Under the pieces are notes generated by a model, which was not told where the DNA came from, did not search any database, and was given only the letters and a program-made list of their open reading frames with translations. A stretch of 64,000 nt of DNA from Blastococcus mobilis (lineage in GTDB: Bacteria; Actinomycetota; Actinomycetes; Mycobacteriales; Geodermatophilaceae). This document shows positions 56,508 through 64,000 of the stretch, one piece after another. Where the stretch lies: NCBI RefSeq assembly GCF_900188025.1, contig NZ_FZNO01000002.1:124001-188000 (forward strand), in the 5' to 3' direction. The translations under genes were made by a program, and so were the position numbers. Position 1 is the stretch's first letter, and every line of letters starts with the position of its first letter.

Positions 56508-56846
56508 TCAGCCGTCGATGACCCGCGTGGGGCGGGACTCCAGTACGCGGTCCGGGCGGGCGTCGTAGTGGTTGACGTGCAGCTTCTTCTTCGGGGGCCG
56601 GTCGTTGGCCATGATCACGGCGATCCAGGGCAGCACGGTGCCGAGGACTGCACAGATGATCATGAGCCAGACGATCTGGTAGAAGGCCGCCGCGAGGACG
56701 ATGAAGACCACGCGGATACCCATGGTGAGGGCGTAGCGCTTCTTCCGCGCCGCGTGCTGCTCGGCCAGGCTCGGCTCGGCCTCGGTGATCAGCACCGGCT
56801 CAGGACCGCGGGGCCGTGGGAACTGCTGGCTCGAGGCCACGGGCAC
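56508..56846 (-). CDS. DUF3099 family membrane protein
   Basis: Actinobacterial membrane protein of 112 residues. 'VLITEAEPSLAEQHAARKKRYALTMGIRVVFIVLAAAFYQIVWLMIICAVLGTVLPWIAVIMAND' contains two helices joined by a short turn; a basic stretch PPKKKLHVNHYD follows. No function is known. It ends 16 bases after the kinase stop on the opposite strand. Confidence 0.9.
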   Translation of the reverse strand: MPVASSQQFPRPRGPEPVLITEAEPSLAEQHAARKKRYALTMGIRVVFIVLAAAFYQIVWLMIICAVLGTVLPWIAVIMANDRPPKKKLHVNHYDARPDRVLESRPTRVIDG

Positions 56847-56950
56847 TCATCCCCTCCGCTGGCCGGCTCTGCCGGGGACCACCCCGTCGCTCCTCCGGTC
56901 CGGGCCCCATCGTGCCACCGCGATCGGCTCGATGCTCGTGTCCCCGTCGC

Positions 56951-57541
56951 CTACTTCCCGGCCGGCTGGCGAGCCTTGGCCGCCTGCTTCTGCGCCTGCT
57001 TGAAGGCACGGACCTCGGCCAGCGATTCGGGGCCGGTGATGTCGGCGACCGAGCGACGCGAGCCGTCGGTGCCGTAGTCCCCCGCCGCCTCGCGCCAGCC
57101 GGCCGGCGTGACGCCGTACTGCTTGCCCAGCAGCGCGAGGAAGATCTTCGACTTCTGGGCCCCGAATCCCGGGAGTTCCCCCAGCCGCCGCAGCAGGGTC
57201 GCCCCGTCCGGCGCGTCGGCCCACAGGTTCTCCGGCCGCCCGTCGTACCGCTCGACCAGCAGCCGGCAGAGGTCCTGGGCGCGCCCGGCCATCGAACCCG
57301 GGTAGCGGTGCAGGGCCGGCGGGCCCTGGAAGACGCGGGTCAGCTCCTCGGGGTCCGCTGCGGCCAGTTGCGCCGCGTCCAGGGTCTCGACCTCGAGCCG
57401 GTCGGCCAGCAGCCGGGGGGCTGCGAAGGCGCGCTCCATGGGGAACTGCTGGTCCAGCAGCATCCCGAGCAGCAGGGCCAGCGGGTCGCGCCCCAGCAGT
57501 CCGTCGGCCGCGACGTCCTGGGCGATGCGGAGGGTCGGCAC
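56951..57541 (-). CDS. HhH-GPD base excision DNA repair family protein
   Basis: DNA glycosylase-like protein of 196 residues. 'RDPLALLLGMLLDQQFPMERAFAAPRLLADRL' is the N-terminal helical part, and 'LGELPGFGAQKSKIFLALLGKQYGV' is the helix-hairpin-helix GPD motif, with the catalytic aspartate region reading 'AAGDYGTDGSRRSVADI'. The actinobacterial subfamily is not well characterised. GTG at 57541 follows GGGGAGC; the frame is open upstream to 58873, but that is opposite the MBL gene. Confidence 0.87.
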   Translation of the reverse strand: MPTLRIAQDVAADGLLGRDPLALLLGMLLDQQFPMERAFAAPRLLADRLEVETLDAAQLAAADPEELTRVFQGPPALHRYPGSMAGRAQDLCRLLVERYDGRPENLWADAPDGATLLRRLGELPGFGAQKSKIFLALLGKQYGVTPAGWREAAGDYGTDGSRRSVADITGPESLAEVRAFKQAQKQAAKARQPAGK

Positions 57542-57718
57542 GCTCCCCGATCCTGCCGTACCCGCCCGGACGGTGACGTCTCGCCGTCCCGTCGGCTGCC
57601 CACAGCCGTGCCGGAGCCGCTCGTCGACATGAGACGTCCGGTGCGCCGGGCGCTGAGCAATCGGTCCCGGACAGCATGGGCGAGCGAGACGAAGGCGGCC
57701 GTGGCAGGGTGCGGTTCT

Positions 57719-58405
57719 GTGGCCACCACGCTGAGGAAGGTGGCCGACGGCGTGCACGTCGGACCGCTCTTTCCACGCAGCCTGTTCAACACCGTGGTTC
57801 TCGAGGGCCCGCGGGGCGATGTGGTCGTGGACGCCGGCCTGCCCTGGTCGGGGCGTCGTCTGGCCCGTTTCCTGCGCGGACGGGACGTCGTGGAACACGT
57901 CGTGACCCACGCTCACGGTGACCACGTCGGGTCCACTGCATGGCTCTGCAACCACACCGGCGCACCGCTGGCCATGAGCGAGATCGAGGCGGACGACTTC
58001 GAGACCGGAGGCAGCATCGCCTACCACGCGGATGCGGGCGGCAGGTACCTGATCGCTCCCCTCGGGCTCCGACGGCGTCGCGTCGACCGACGTCTGAGGG
58101 CAGGTGACACCGTCGCCGGATTCGAGGTCGTCGCCCAGCCCGGCCACAGTCCGGGCCTGCTGGCCTTCTGGCGCGCAGCCGACCGGACCCTTGTCGTGGG
58201 CGATGGGCCGGTCAACGTCTCCACGGATCCGACGAGCCCGCGGTGGTTCCACCTGCCCAAGAAGCTTCATCACGACCCGGACGCCGCAGTCGCCTCGCGG
58301 TGGCGCCTGACCGAGCTGCAGCCGGAGCTGATCGTCTCGACGCACGGCTACCCCGTCCGAGGGCTCGACCACTGGACCGAGGGGATCCGGACAGTCGCGC
58401 ACTGA
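57719..58405 (+). CDS. MBL fold metallo-hydrolase
   Basis: Metallo-beta-lactamase fold protein of 228 residues from the GTG at 57719 (258 from an ATG at 57629). The metal motif is THAHGDHVGS, with the second-metal ligands in QPGHSPG and VVGDGPVNV, and a late STHGYPV supplying the last histidine. The N-terminus 'VADGVHVGPLFPRSLFNTVVLEG' is typical. No ribosome binding site marks either start; CAGGGT precedes the GTG by eight bases. Substrate unknown; lactonase, thioesterase or glyoxalase-like roles are possible. Confidence 0.85.
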   Translation: MATTLRKVADGVHVGPLFPRSLFNTVVLEGPRGDVVVDAGLPWSGRRLARFLRGRDVVEHVVTHAHGDHVGSTAWLCNHTGAPLAMSEIEADDFETGGSIAYHADAGGRYLIAPLGLRRRRVDRRLRAGDTVAGFEVVAQPGHSPGLLAFWRAADRTLVVGDGPVNVSTDPTSPRWFHLPKKLHHDPDAAVASRWRLTELQPELIVSTHGYPVRGLDHWTEGIRTVAH

Positions 58406-58563
58406 GCAGCAACGGTGCCACCTGCGGCGCCACCGGGCGAACTCCGTCGCGGATGTCGGCCAGTGCTGCCGGCTCCCGTGGCCCGGAACTCGGTGCGGGG
58501 TCGGGGAGGCAGCACCTGCTGAGGCCGTGCGCCGGCCGGTGACTGCGCTCCTGGGTTGCGGGG

Positions 58564-58618
58564 CTGCCCCCTCCAGGGCGCCGCCCCGAGCTTGCGAGGG
58601 GTGGGGAGGAGGGGGGTC
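58564..58618. repeat. R3 hairpin element after ctaD
   Basis: Inner stem CCGCCCC/GGGGTGG (58581-58587 and 58598-58604, one G-T) with loop GAGCTTGCGA, flanked by CTGCCCCCTCC and GGAGGAGGGGGG. It starts five bases after the ctaD stop on the minus strand and lies between convergent genes. Confidence 0.75.
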
Positions 58619-58622
58619 TTCG

Positions 58623-60386
58623 TCAGGTCGGGTCGGGGTCACGGGATCCCTGGCGCTCGCCGGCGGTGAGACCGACGTCACTGACCCCGGCATAGGCCGC
58701 GTGCCGCCGGCCGGCGTGCTTCTCCCGCTCCAGCCGTTCGACCAGATGTGGGTAGTGCGCCTCGAAGGCCGGGCGCTCGGAGCGGATCGGCGGGATCGCC
58801 ACGAAGTTGTGCCGCGGCGGCGGCGAGGACGTCGCCCACTCCAGGGAGCTGCCGTGGCCCCAGGGGTCGTCACGCAGCGCCGGCCGCCCGTACCGCCAGG
58901 AGCGCACCACGTTGTAGATCGCCGGGATGACCGAGGCCCCGAGCACGAACGAGAAGATCGTCGAGATCACGTTCAGGGTGGTGAACCCGTCGGTCGGCAG
59001 GTAGTCGGCGTACCGGCGCGGCATGCCCTCGCCACCGAGCCAGTGCTGCACCAGGAAGGTGCCGTGGAAGCCGACGAAGGTCAGCCAGAAGTGCAGCTTC
59101 CCGAGCCGCTCGTCCAACATCCGGCCACACATCTTGGGGAACCAGAAGTAGATGCCGGCGTAGGCGGCGAACACCACGGTGCCGAAGACGACGTAGTGGA
59201 AGTGGGCGACGACGAAGTAGGTGTCGTGCAGGTGCCAGTCGATCGGCGGGGTGGCCAGGAGCACACCGGTGAGGCCGCCCAGCAGGAAGGTGACCATGAA
59301 GCCGACCGAGAACAGCATCGGCGCCTCGAAGGTCAGCGCTCCTCGCCACATGGTGCCGGTCCAGTTGAAGAACTTGATGCCGGTGGGCACCGCGATCAGA
59401 TAGGTCATGAACGCGAAGAAGGGCAGCAGCACCGCGCCGGTGGCGTACATGTGGTGCGCCCAGACCGCGAGGGACAGCGCGGCGATCGCCAGGGTGGCGA
59501 AGACCATGCCCTTGTAGCCGAACAGCGGCTTGCGGCTGAACACCGGAACGATCTCGGTCACGATGCCGACGAACGGCAGCATGATGATGTAGACCTCGGG
59601 GTGGCCGAAGAACCAGAACAGGTGCTGCCACAGCATCGGCCCACCGTTCTCATCCGAGTAGATCAGCGAGCCGAGGTTCCGGTCGGCCAGCAGCGCAACC
59701 AGCGCAGCGGTCAGGATCGGGAAGGCCAGCAGTGCCAGCAGGCTGGTCACCAGGGTGTTCCAGGTGAAGACCGGCATCCGGAACATCGTCATGCCGGGGG
59801 CGCGCAGGCAGACGATGGTCGTGATGAAGTTGACCGCCCCCAGGATGGTGCCCAGCCCGGTGACGGCGAGGCCGCTGATCCACAGGTCCCCGCCGACGCC
59901 GGGCGAGTGCACCTCCAGCGAGAGCGGCGGGTACGCGGTCCACCCGAAGTCCGGTGCGCCGCCCGGGGTCAGGAACCCGGCGAGCACGATCAGGCTGCCG
60001 AAGAGGAACAGCCAGTAGGAGAAGGCGTTCAGCCTCGGGAACGCGACATCCGGCGCCCCGATCTGCAGCGGCACGATCAGGTTGCCGAACGCGAAGAACA
60101 GCGGCGTCGCGAACAACAGCAGCATCACCGTGCCGTGCATGGTGAACAGCTGGTTGTACTGCTCGGCCGACAGGTACTGCAGGCCCGGCTGCGCCAGCTC
60201 GCCGCGCATGAGCAGCGCCATCAGCCCGCCCAGCAGGAACCACGTGAACGACGTGACCAGGTACATCAGGCCGATCGTCTTGTGGTCCGTCGTCCGGAGC
60301 AGGTACGAGAGTCGCGAGCCCTTCCGCGCCCGGTTCACCGAGCTGGGACGGCTGACGATCGGGTGCGGTGCGAGTGCGGTCATCAC
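58623..60386 (-). CDS. ctaD: Cytochrome c oxidase subunit I (aa3 type)
   Basis: Catalytic heme-copper oxidase subunit of 587 residues with 12 membrane helices. Ligands visible are H in TMHGTVML (heme a), [10 protein letters not shown] (CuB His with the cross-linked Tyr), HHMYATG (CuB), and '[13 protein letters not shown]' (heme a3 and heme a). The D- and K-channel residues appear intact. The first codon is GTG followed by ATG, so the start is 60386 or 60383. No ctaC/E subunits are adjacent, as is common for actinobacterial ctaD. An R3 hairpin terminates it. Confidence 0.96.
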   Translation of the reverse strand: MMTALAPHPIVSRPSSVNRARKGSRLSYLLRTTDHKTIGLMYLVTSFTWFLLGGLMALLMRGELAQPGLQYLSAEQYNQLFTMHGTVMLLLFATPLFFAFGNLIVPLQIGAPDVAFPRLNAFSYWLFLFGSLIVLAGFLTPGGAPDFGWTAYPPLSLEVHSPGVGGDLWISGLAVTGLGTILGAVNFITTIVCLRAPGMTMFRMPVFTWNTLVTSLLALLAFPILTAALVALLADRNLGSLIYSDENGGPMLWQHLFWFFGHPEVYIIMLPFVGIVTEIVPVFSRKPLFGYKGMVFATLAIAALSLAVWAHHMYATGAVLLPFFAFMTYLIAVPTGIKFFNWTGTMWRGALTFEAPMLFSVGFMVTFLLGGLTGVLLATPPIDWHLHDTYFVVAHFHYVVFGTVVFAAYAGIYFWFPKMCGRMLDERLGKLHFWLTFVGFHGTFLVQHWLGGEGMPRRYADYLPTDGFTTLNVISTIFSFVLGASVIPAIYNVVRSWRYGRPALRDDPWGHGSSLEWATSSPPPRHNFVAIPPIRSERPAFEAHYPHLVERLEREKHAGRRHAAYAGVSDVGLTAGERQGSRDPDPT

Positions 60387-60673
60387 GAGCTCTCAGACGG
60401 TGCGCTGGGTCGGTCCGGCACGCTGTCGGGCCGGTGGGGACTCGGTGTGCTGCGCTCCGCGCTCAGGGCCCCCTCGACGTCCCTGCTCCGGACGGCTGGC
60501 CGTCCGCTGTCGCGATCGGGCCGAGCGGCCGTCGCGCCCTCCCCCTGACCGCCACGCCTGCTCCCCACGTCACGAAGGTGGTCCACAACGTCGTCCACGC
60601 CCTCGACCGGCTGCTGGCGACCACCCCGACGCTAGGCGGCTGACCAGGCGCCTTCCAGGTACCGTGGCGACTG
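60387..60673. promoter_or_regulatory. ctaD-AraC divergent intergenic region
   Basis: 287 bases with no gene. It contains the TACCGT box (60660-60665) eight bases before the AraC ATG. The ctaD side is GC-rich with imperfect inverted repeats; no clear ctaD -10 was found. Confidence 0.4.
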
Positions 60674-61615
60674 ATGGTGGTCAGATTCGGACAGGCGCGG
60701 TCGGAGCCGGTCCCCGAGGCCCTCTTCTCGCCACGGCCGAACTGGCCGGCCGGCGGGGAGGTCATGTCCCTGGCCGACCTGCGCTCGCGGGTTCCCGCGG
60801 ACGTGCTCGCCCGCCCGCAGCGGCCGGCGTTCCACTCCGTCCTCGCCGTCACCGCCGGCAGCCTGCGGAGCACCGTCGACTTCACCGACCACCACGTGGA
60901 GCCCGGGATGTGGCTGTGGATCCGCCCCGGCCAGGTGCTCCAGTGGCGCGACCTGGAGCAGGCGGAAGGCACGCTCGTGCTCTTCGAACCGGAGGAGCTC
61001 GACCCCGGGACCGCGACCCTGGCGCGTGCGGACGGCCGCCACGGGCCGGTCGTCCTGCCGACGGACGAGGAGGACCGCCGAGCGCTCGACCTGGCCGTCC
61101 GCCACCTCGGCCGCGAGTACTCCGCTTTCGGCGGACTGCCCGCCGACGTGCACATGCAACTGCTCCGCCACCTGCTCGCCGTGTTGGTGATCCGCCTCGT
61201 GCACGTGGCCACTCGGGACGACGGTTCGGCGCACGACCCCAACGACGCCTACGCCCGCTTCCGCGACGCGGTGGAGCAGCACTTCCCGTGCACGCACCGC
61301 GTCGAGGACTACGCCCGGCTTCTCGGCTTCGCACCGCGGACCCTCACCCGCGCCACCCAGGCGGTGACCGGGCTGGGAGCGAAGGCCTTCATCGACCGAC
61401 GGGTCGCCCTGGAGGCCAAGCGGATGCTCGCGCACACCGACTGGCCGGCGGCGCGGATCGCCGCCCGGCTGGGGTTCTCCAGCGCGACCAACTTCGGCAA
61501 GTTCTTCGCCCAGCACACCGGCACCAGCCCCGGCGCGTTCCGGAGTGCCGTGCACACCGGTCGCAGCGCCACCGGTTCGTCCGGGACGACGCAGGCCGTC
61601 TGCCCCGGGTCGTAG
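60674..61615 (+). CDS. AraC family transcriptional regulator
   Basis: Regulator of 313 residues. The N-terminal part is an AraC_binding cupin ('[37 protein letters not shown]'), and two helix-turn-helix motifs fill the C-terminus: '[42 protein letters not shown]' and '[28 protein letters not shown]'. ATG at 60674 lies eight bases after TACCGT, suggesting a leaderless mRNA. It is divergent from ctaD with 287 bases between starts, but nothing links them functionally. Ligand unknown. Confidence 0.92.
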   Translation: MVVRFGQARSEPVPEALFSPRPNWPAGGEVMSLADLRSRVPADVLARPQRPAFHSVLAVTAGSLRSTVDFTDHHVEPGMWLWIRPGQVLQWRDLEQAEGTLVLFEPEELDPGTATLARADGRHGPVVLPTDEEDRRALDLAVRHLGREYSAFGGLPADVHMQLLRHLLAVLVIRLVHVATRDDGSAHDPNDAYARFRDAVEQHFPCTHRVEDYARLLGFAPRTLTRATQAVTGLGAKAFIDRRVALEAKRMLAHTDWPAARIAARLGFSSATNFGKFFAQHTGTSPGAFRSAVHTGRSATGSSGTTQAVCPGS

Positions 61616-61643
61616 TCGACACGCCGCCCGGTTGAATGGCCTG

Positions 61644-62075
61644 GTGCGCGCGGTGGTGAGCAGAGTCAGTACAGCAGCTGTAACGGTCGACGGGGCCGTG
61701 GTCGGCCAGATCGGCCCCGGCGTGCTGTCACTGGTCGGAGTGGGGCACGCCGACGACGCCGTCTCCGCCCGGGGGCTGGCCCGCAAGATCCACGAGCTGC
61801 GCATCTTCCCCGGCCCCGACGGCGCCGTCTCAGCCGCCGACCTCGGCCTCCCGGTGCTGGTGGTCAGCCAGTTCACGCTCTACGCCGACACCCGCAAGGG
61901 CCGCCGTCCGTCCTGGCAGGACGCCGCGCCCGGCGAGGTGGCCGAGCCGCTGGTGGACGAGGTCGTCGCCGAACTGCGGCGGCGTGGCTGCACGGTGGCG
62001 ACCGGGGTCTTCGGCGCGCGGATGCAGGTGTCGTCGGTGAACGAGGGGCCCATGACGCTGCTGCTGGAGGTCTGA
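61644..62075 (+). CDS. dtd: D-aminoacyl-tRNA deacylase
   Basis: Removes D-amino acids (and glycine) wrongly attached to tRNA, 143 residues, homodimeric. The signature [17 protein letters not shown] and the cis-proline [10 protein letters not shown] are both present. GTG at 61644 follows TTGAAT by six bases, implying a leaderless mRNA; the frame is open upstream but that part overlaps the AraC gene. It sits 28 bases downstream of that gene. Confidence 0.95.
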   Translation: MRAVVSRVSTAAVTVDGAVVGQIGPGVLSLVGVGHADDAVSARGLARKIHELRIFPGPDGAVSAADLGLPVLVVSQFTLYADTRKGRRPSWQDAAPGEVAEPLVDEVVAELRRRGCTVATGVFGARMQVSSVNEGPMTLLLEV

Positions 62076-62353
62076 GGAGCATCGATCGGCACGTCGGCCT
62101 GGTGAGGCATCACCCCGACGCGGGTACGACGGGGTGACCGAACACACTGCCTGTCGGTTTGCTGTGAACGCGGCATTCATGGAACACCGAACCCCATCAG
62201 CGCCGTTGTGCAGGGCGTACCACACCGGACAGAAGAGCAAGGGGCCGGTCCGGCCACCCCCGGAGCCCCGGAGCTCGACGCCTGGATGCGTCGTCACCGC
62301 CAGCCACGCAGCGGCGACTGCATCCGAATCGAAGGCAAGGACGAAGACCCATC
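62076..62353 (+). promoter_or_regulatory. sigB upstream region
   Basis: 278 bases without a gene. A short inverted repeat GGTGA-GGCA-TCACC lies at 62101-62114 and may end dtd transcription. No convincing -10 or alternative-sigma promoter for sigB could be assigned. The ribosome binding site before GTG 62354 is weak (AAGGA at 62336-62340). Confidence 0.35.
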
Positions 62354-63340
62354 GTGACGCTGCTGCAGTCTTCCCCCGACGACACCCTCGCGGTGCGCTC
62401 GCCTCGACGTGAGCCCGACGCCAGCGGACTGGTGTCGACCGACCTCGTGCGCGTGTACCTCAACACCATCGGAAAGACCGCGCTGCTGACCGCGGAGCAG
62501 GAGGTCGAGCTCGCCAAGCGGATCGAGGCGGGCCTCTACGCGGAGCGCCTGCTCGCCGAGAAGCGGGGCCTCAGCCCGGCGCGCCAGCGCGACTACAAGA
62601 TTCTCGCCGTCGACGGCAAGGCCGCGAAGGCCCACCTGCTGGAGGCCAACCTCCGGTTGGTCGTCTCCGTCGCCAAGCGCTACACCGGCCACGGCATGAC
62701 GTTCCTGGACCTCATCCAGGAAGGGAACGTCGGCCTGATCCGGGCGGTCGAGAAGTTCGACTACACCAAGGGCTTCAAGTTCTCGACGTACGCCACCTGG
62801 TGGATCCGGCAGGCCATCACCCGCGCGATGGCCGACTCCGGGCGCACCATCCGGCTGCCCGTCCACCTGGCCGAGCAGGTCAACAAGGTGGTCCGCACCC
62901 GTCGGCGCATGCACCAGGAGCTGGAGCGGGAGCCCACCGCCGAGGAACTGGGCCTCGAGCTGGACATGCCCGAGGCGCGGATCACCGAGCTCCTCGAGTA
63001 CAGCCGCGACCTGGTCAGCCTCGACCAGACCGTCGGAGCCGACGAGGAGTCCCGCCTCGGTGACTTCATCGAGGACGCCGACGCCGCGGTGGCCGAGGAC
63101 GCCGTGGCCTTCCAGATGATGAAGGGCGACGTGCGCAACGTCCTCTCCACCCTGGAGGACCGCGAGCGCGACGTCGTCATGCTTCGCTTCGGCCTGGACG
63201 GTCACCAGCCCCGCACGCTCGAGCAGATCGGCAAGCAGTTCGGTCTCTCCCGCGAGCGGGTCCGGCAGATCGAGCGCGAGACGATGGCCAAGCTCCGCGA
63301 CCCGGAGCGCGCCGACGCCCTGCGCGACTACCTGGCGTAA
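62354..63340 (+). CDS. sigB: Group 2 RNA polymerase sigma factor SigB
   Basis: Primary-like, non-essential sigma factor of 328 residues. Region 1.2 '[33 protein letters not shown]', region 2 with '[24 protein letters not shown]' and [19 protein letters not shown], region 3, and region 4 '[22 protein letters not shown]'. Regions 2.4 and 4.2 are nearly the same as those of SigA at 48729, so promoter overlap is expected. It lacks the long N-terminal extension. Likely a stress/stationary-phase factor, as in related actinobacteria. Confidence 0.95.
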   Translation: MTLLQSSPDDTLAVRSPRREPDASGLVSTDLVRVYLNTIGKTALLTAEQEVELAKRIEAGLYAERLLAEKRGLSPARQRDYKILAVDGKAAKAHLLEANLRLVVSVAKRYTGHGMTFLDLIQEGNVGLIRAVEKFDYTKGFKFSTYATWWIRQAITRAMADSGRTIRLPVHLAEQVNKVVRTRRRMHQELEREPTAEELGLELDMPEARITELLEYSRDLVSLDQTVGADEESRLGDFIEDADAAVAEDAVAFQMMKGDVRNVLSTLEDRERDVVMLRFGLDGHQPRTLEQIGKQFGLSRERVRQIERETMAKLRDPERADALRDYLA

Positions 63341-63348
63341 GAGGTAGG

Positions 63349-63392
63349 GGTCCTCGCGGCGCGGGGGCCAGAGGCCTCCCGCCGCGAGGACC
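63349..63392 (+). terminator. Terminator after sigB
   Basis: GGTCCTCGCGGCG pairs perfectly with CGCCGCGAGGACC (13 bp), with an inner GGCC/GGCC pair, beginning eight bases after the sigB stop. Confidence 0.8.
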
Positions 63393-63412
63393 GGACGGCC
63401 TCAGCGCAGACC

Positions 63413-63450
63413 GGGACGGCACCTGGTCGGCGTGTCGTCCGGAGGACGAC
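63413..63450 (+). repeat. R2 element, copy 4 (second half only)
   Basis: GGGACGGCACCTGG leads into the hairpin GTCGTCC-GGA-GGACGAC ending at 63450, matching the second half of the other R2 copies. The first hairpin is absent. Confidence 0.6.
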
Positions 63451-63457
63451 GGAACGC

Positions 63458-63489
63458 AGAGCCCGCCACCTCACGGGGTGGCGGGCTCT
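63458..63489. terminator. Terminator for the LuxR gene, possibly bidirectional
   Basis: Perfect 13-bp stem AGAGCCCGCCACC/GGTGGCGGGCTCT with a six-base loop, 11 bases past the minus-strand stop at 63500. Confidence 0.8.
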
Positions 63490-63499
63490 CGCCGTCTTC

Positions 63500-64000
63500 T
63501 CACCCGCGCACGCCGTGCCGGATGGCGTAGGCAAGCGCCTCCGCCCGCGTCGCGACGCCGAGCTTGGCGAAGATGCTCCCGACGTGGTGTTCCACGGTCC
63601 GCTTGCTCAGGAACAGGCGGTCGGCGATCTGTTGATTCGACAGGCCCTCGACGAGCAGGACCAGGACCTCCCGCTCCCGCCCGGTCAGCGGGCCGGACGT
63701 CCGGGGCGCCGGAACACCGTGGACGTGGGCGCCGAGGGTCCGCAGCACGGTGGCGGCCTCGTCCGCTTCGTGCCGTGCGCCCAGCCTCCGGAACACCTCG
63801 AGCGCGGACCGCGCCTCGGCCACGGCGACGTCGGGAGTGGAGCCGGCCAGCAGGCGGGCGATCAGCAGCCGGCAGCGGGCGGCCTCCCACGGCAGGCCCG
63901 CCTGCAGGAAACCCGAGAGCGCCGACTCGAAGTGCGACAGGGCATCCGCGCCCGACGCCCGGGACAGGACCCCGGCCGACTGCGCCGCCAGCGCGCCGAC
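63500..64000 (-). CDS. LuxR family transcriptional regulator (C-terminal part; start beyond window)
   Basis: The frame is open from the stop at 63500 to the window edge, at least 166 residues. The C-terminal GerE/LuxR helix-turn-helix is complete: 'PLTGREREVLVLLVEGLSNQQIADRLFLSKRTVEHHVGSIFAKLGVATR'. Upstream, 'LSHFESALSGFLQAGLPWEAARCRLLIARLLAG' and 'AVAEARSALEVFRRLGARHEADEAA' read as TPR-type helices, so this is probably a large LAL/TPR-type regulator rather than a small response regulator. A GTG at 63823 is internal. Its target and ligand are unknown. Confidence 0.88.
   Translation of the reverse strand, partial: VGALAAQSAGVLSRASGADALSHFESALSGFLQAGLPWEAARCRLLIARLLAGSTPDVAVAEARSALEVFRRLGARHEADEAATVLRTLGAHVHGVPAPRTSGPLTGREREVLVLLVEGLSNQQIADRLFLSKRTVEHHVGSIFAKLGVATRAEALAYAIRHGVRG

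Overview
The window is a very GC-rich chromosomal segment from a free-living actinobacterium. Evidence for this includes two group 1/2 sigma factors, an actinobacterial coproporphyrin-type heme cluster, many actinobacteria-restricted DUF families (DUF3000, 3039, 3093-region neighbours, 3099, 3159, 3710, 4193, 7455), F420-type oxidoreductase, polyphosphate glucokinase and many GTG starts. Gene order from about 20.1 to 63.3 kb follows the Mycobacterium tuberculosis block msrB-hemQ-hemG-hemE-DUF3000-rnd ... dxs ... trmA-like/APC/ceoB/ceoC ... dut ... cei-suhB-ppgK-sigA ... sigB. Intergenic repeat style and gene content suggest Geodermatophilaceae (Blastococcus/Modestobacter/Geodermatophilus-like), but that is inference. 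No tRNA, rRNA, IS element, prophage or CRISPR array was seen.

Layout. 0-3.2 kb: a Liv-type ABC transporter (livH partial, livM, livG, livF). 3.3-10.6 kb: a GNAT gene divergent from an aerobic benzoyl-CoA (box) operon: boxC, boxB, benzoate-CoA ligase, a ferredoxin-NADP reductase and a 7Fe ferredoxin; the last two probably replace the usual fused BoxA reductase. 10.7-12.4 kb: an SDR divergent from an LLM/F420-type oxidoreductase. 12.5-17.3 kb: an envelope/protein-quality run on the minus strand (pspC, terC, HtrA-like protease, ftsH). 17.5-20.6 kb: small stress genes (lone receiver protein, YciI, cold-shock protein, msrB). 20.7-26.4 kb: hemQ-hemG-hemE, DUF3000, rnd. 26.5-32.1 kb: an ECF sigma unit and the fadA-fadB beta-oxidation operon. 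32.3-44.7 kb: dxs, RNA methyltransferase, APC permease, the Trk/Ceo potassium regulators, dut and associated conserved genes. 45-54.6 kb: phosphotransferase, cei, suhB, ppgK, sigA, VanW-type wall protein, YhjD/BrkB. 54.7-63.3 kb: psuG-kinase pair, HhH-GPD repair protein, MBL protein, ctaD, AraC regulator, dtd, sigB. The end holds a partial LuxR regulator.

The most unusual content is between genes. Three families of short hairpin repeats occur. R1 is a two-hairpin cassette that ends in a Shine-Dalgarno sequence and a GTG start; it sits between livH and livM, between fadA and fadB, and as four exact 75-bp tandem units in frame ahead of the OB-fold gene. R3 is a 3'-end hairpin whose 10-base loop is the same sequence as the first R1 loop. 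R2 is a ~100-bp two-hairpin element at 3' ends. In all three the stems change by compensating substitutions, which argues for selection on structure. Many genes also have a TANNNT-like -10 box 6-8 bases before the start codon, implying leaderless mRNAs.
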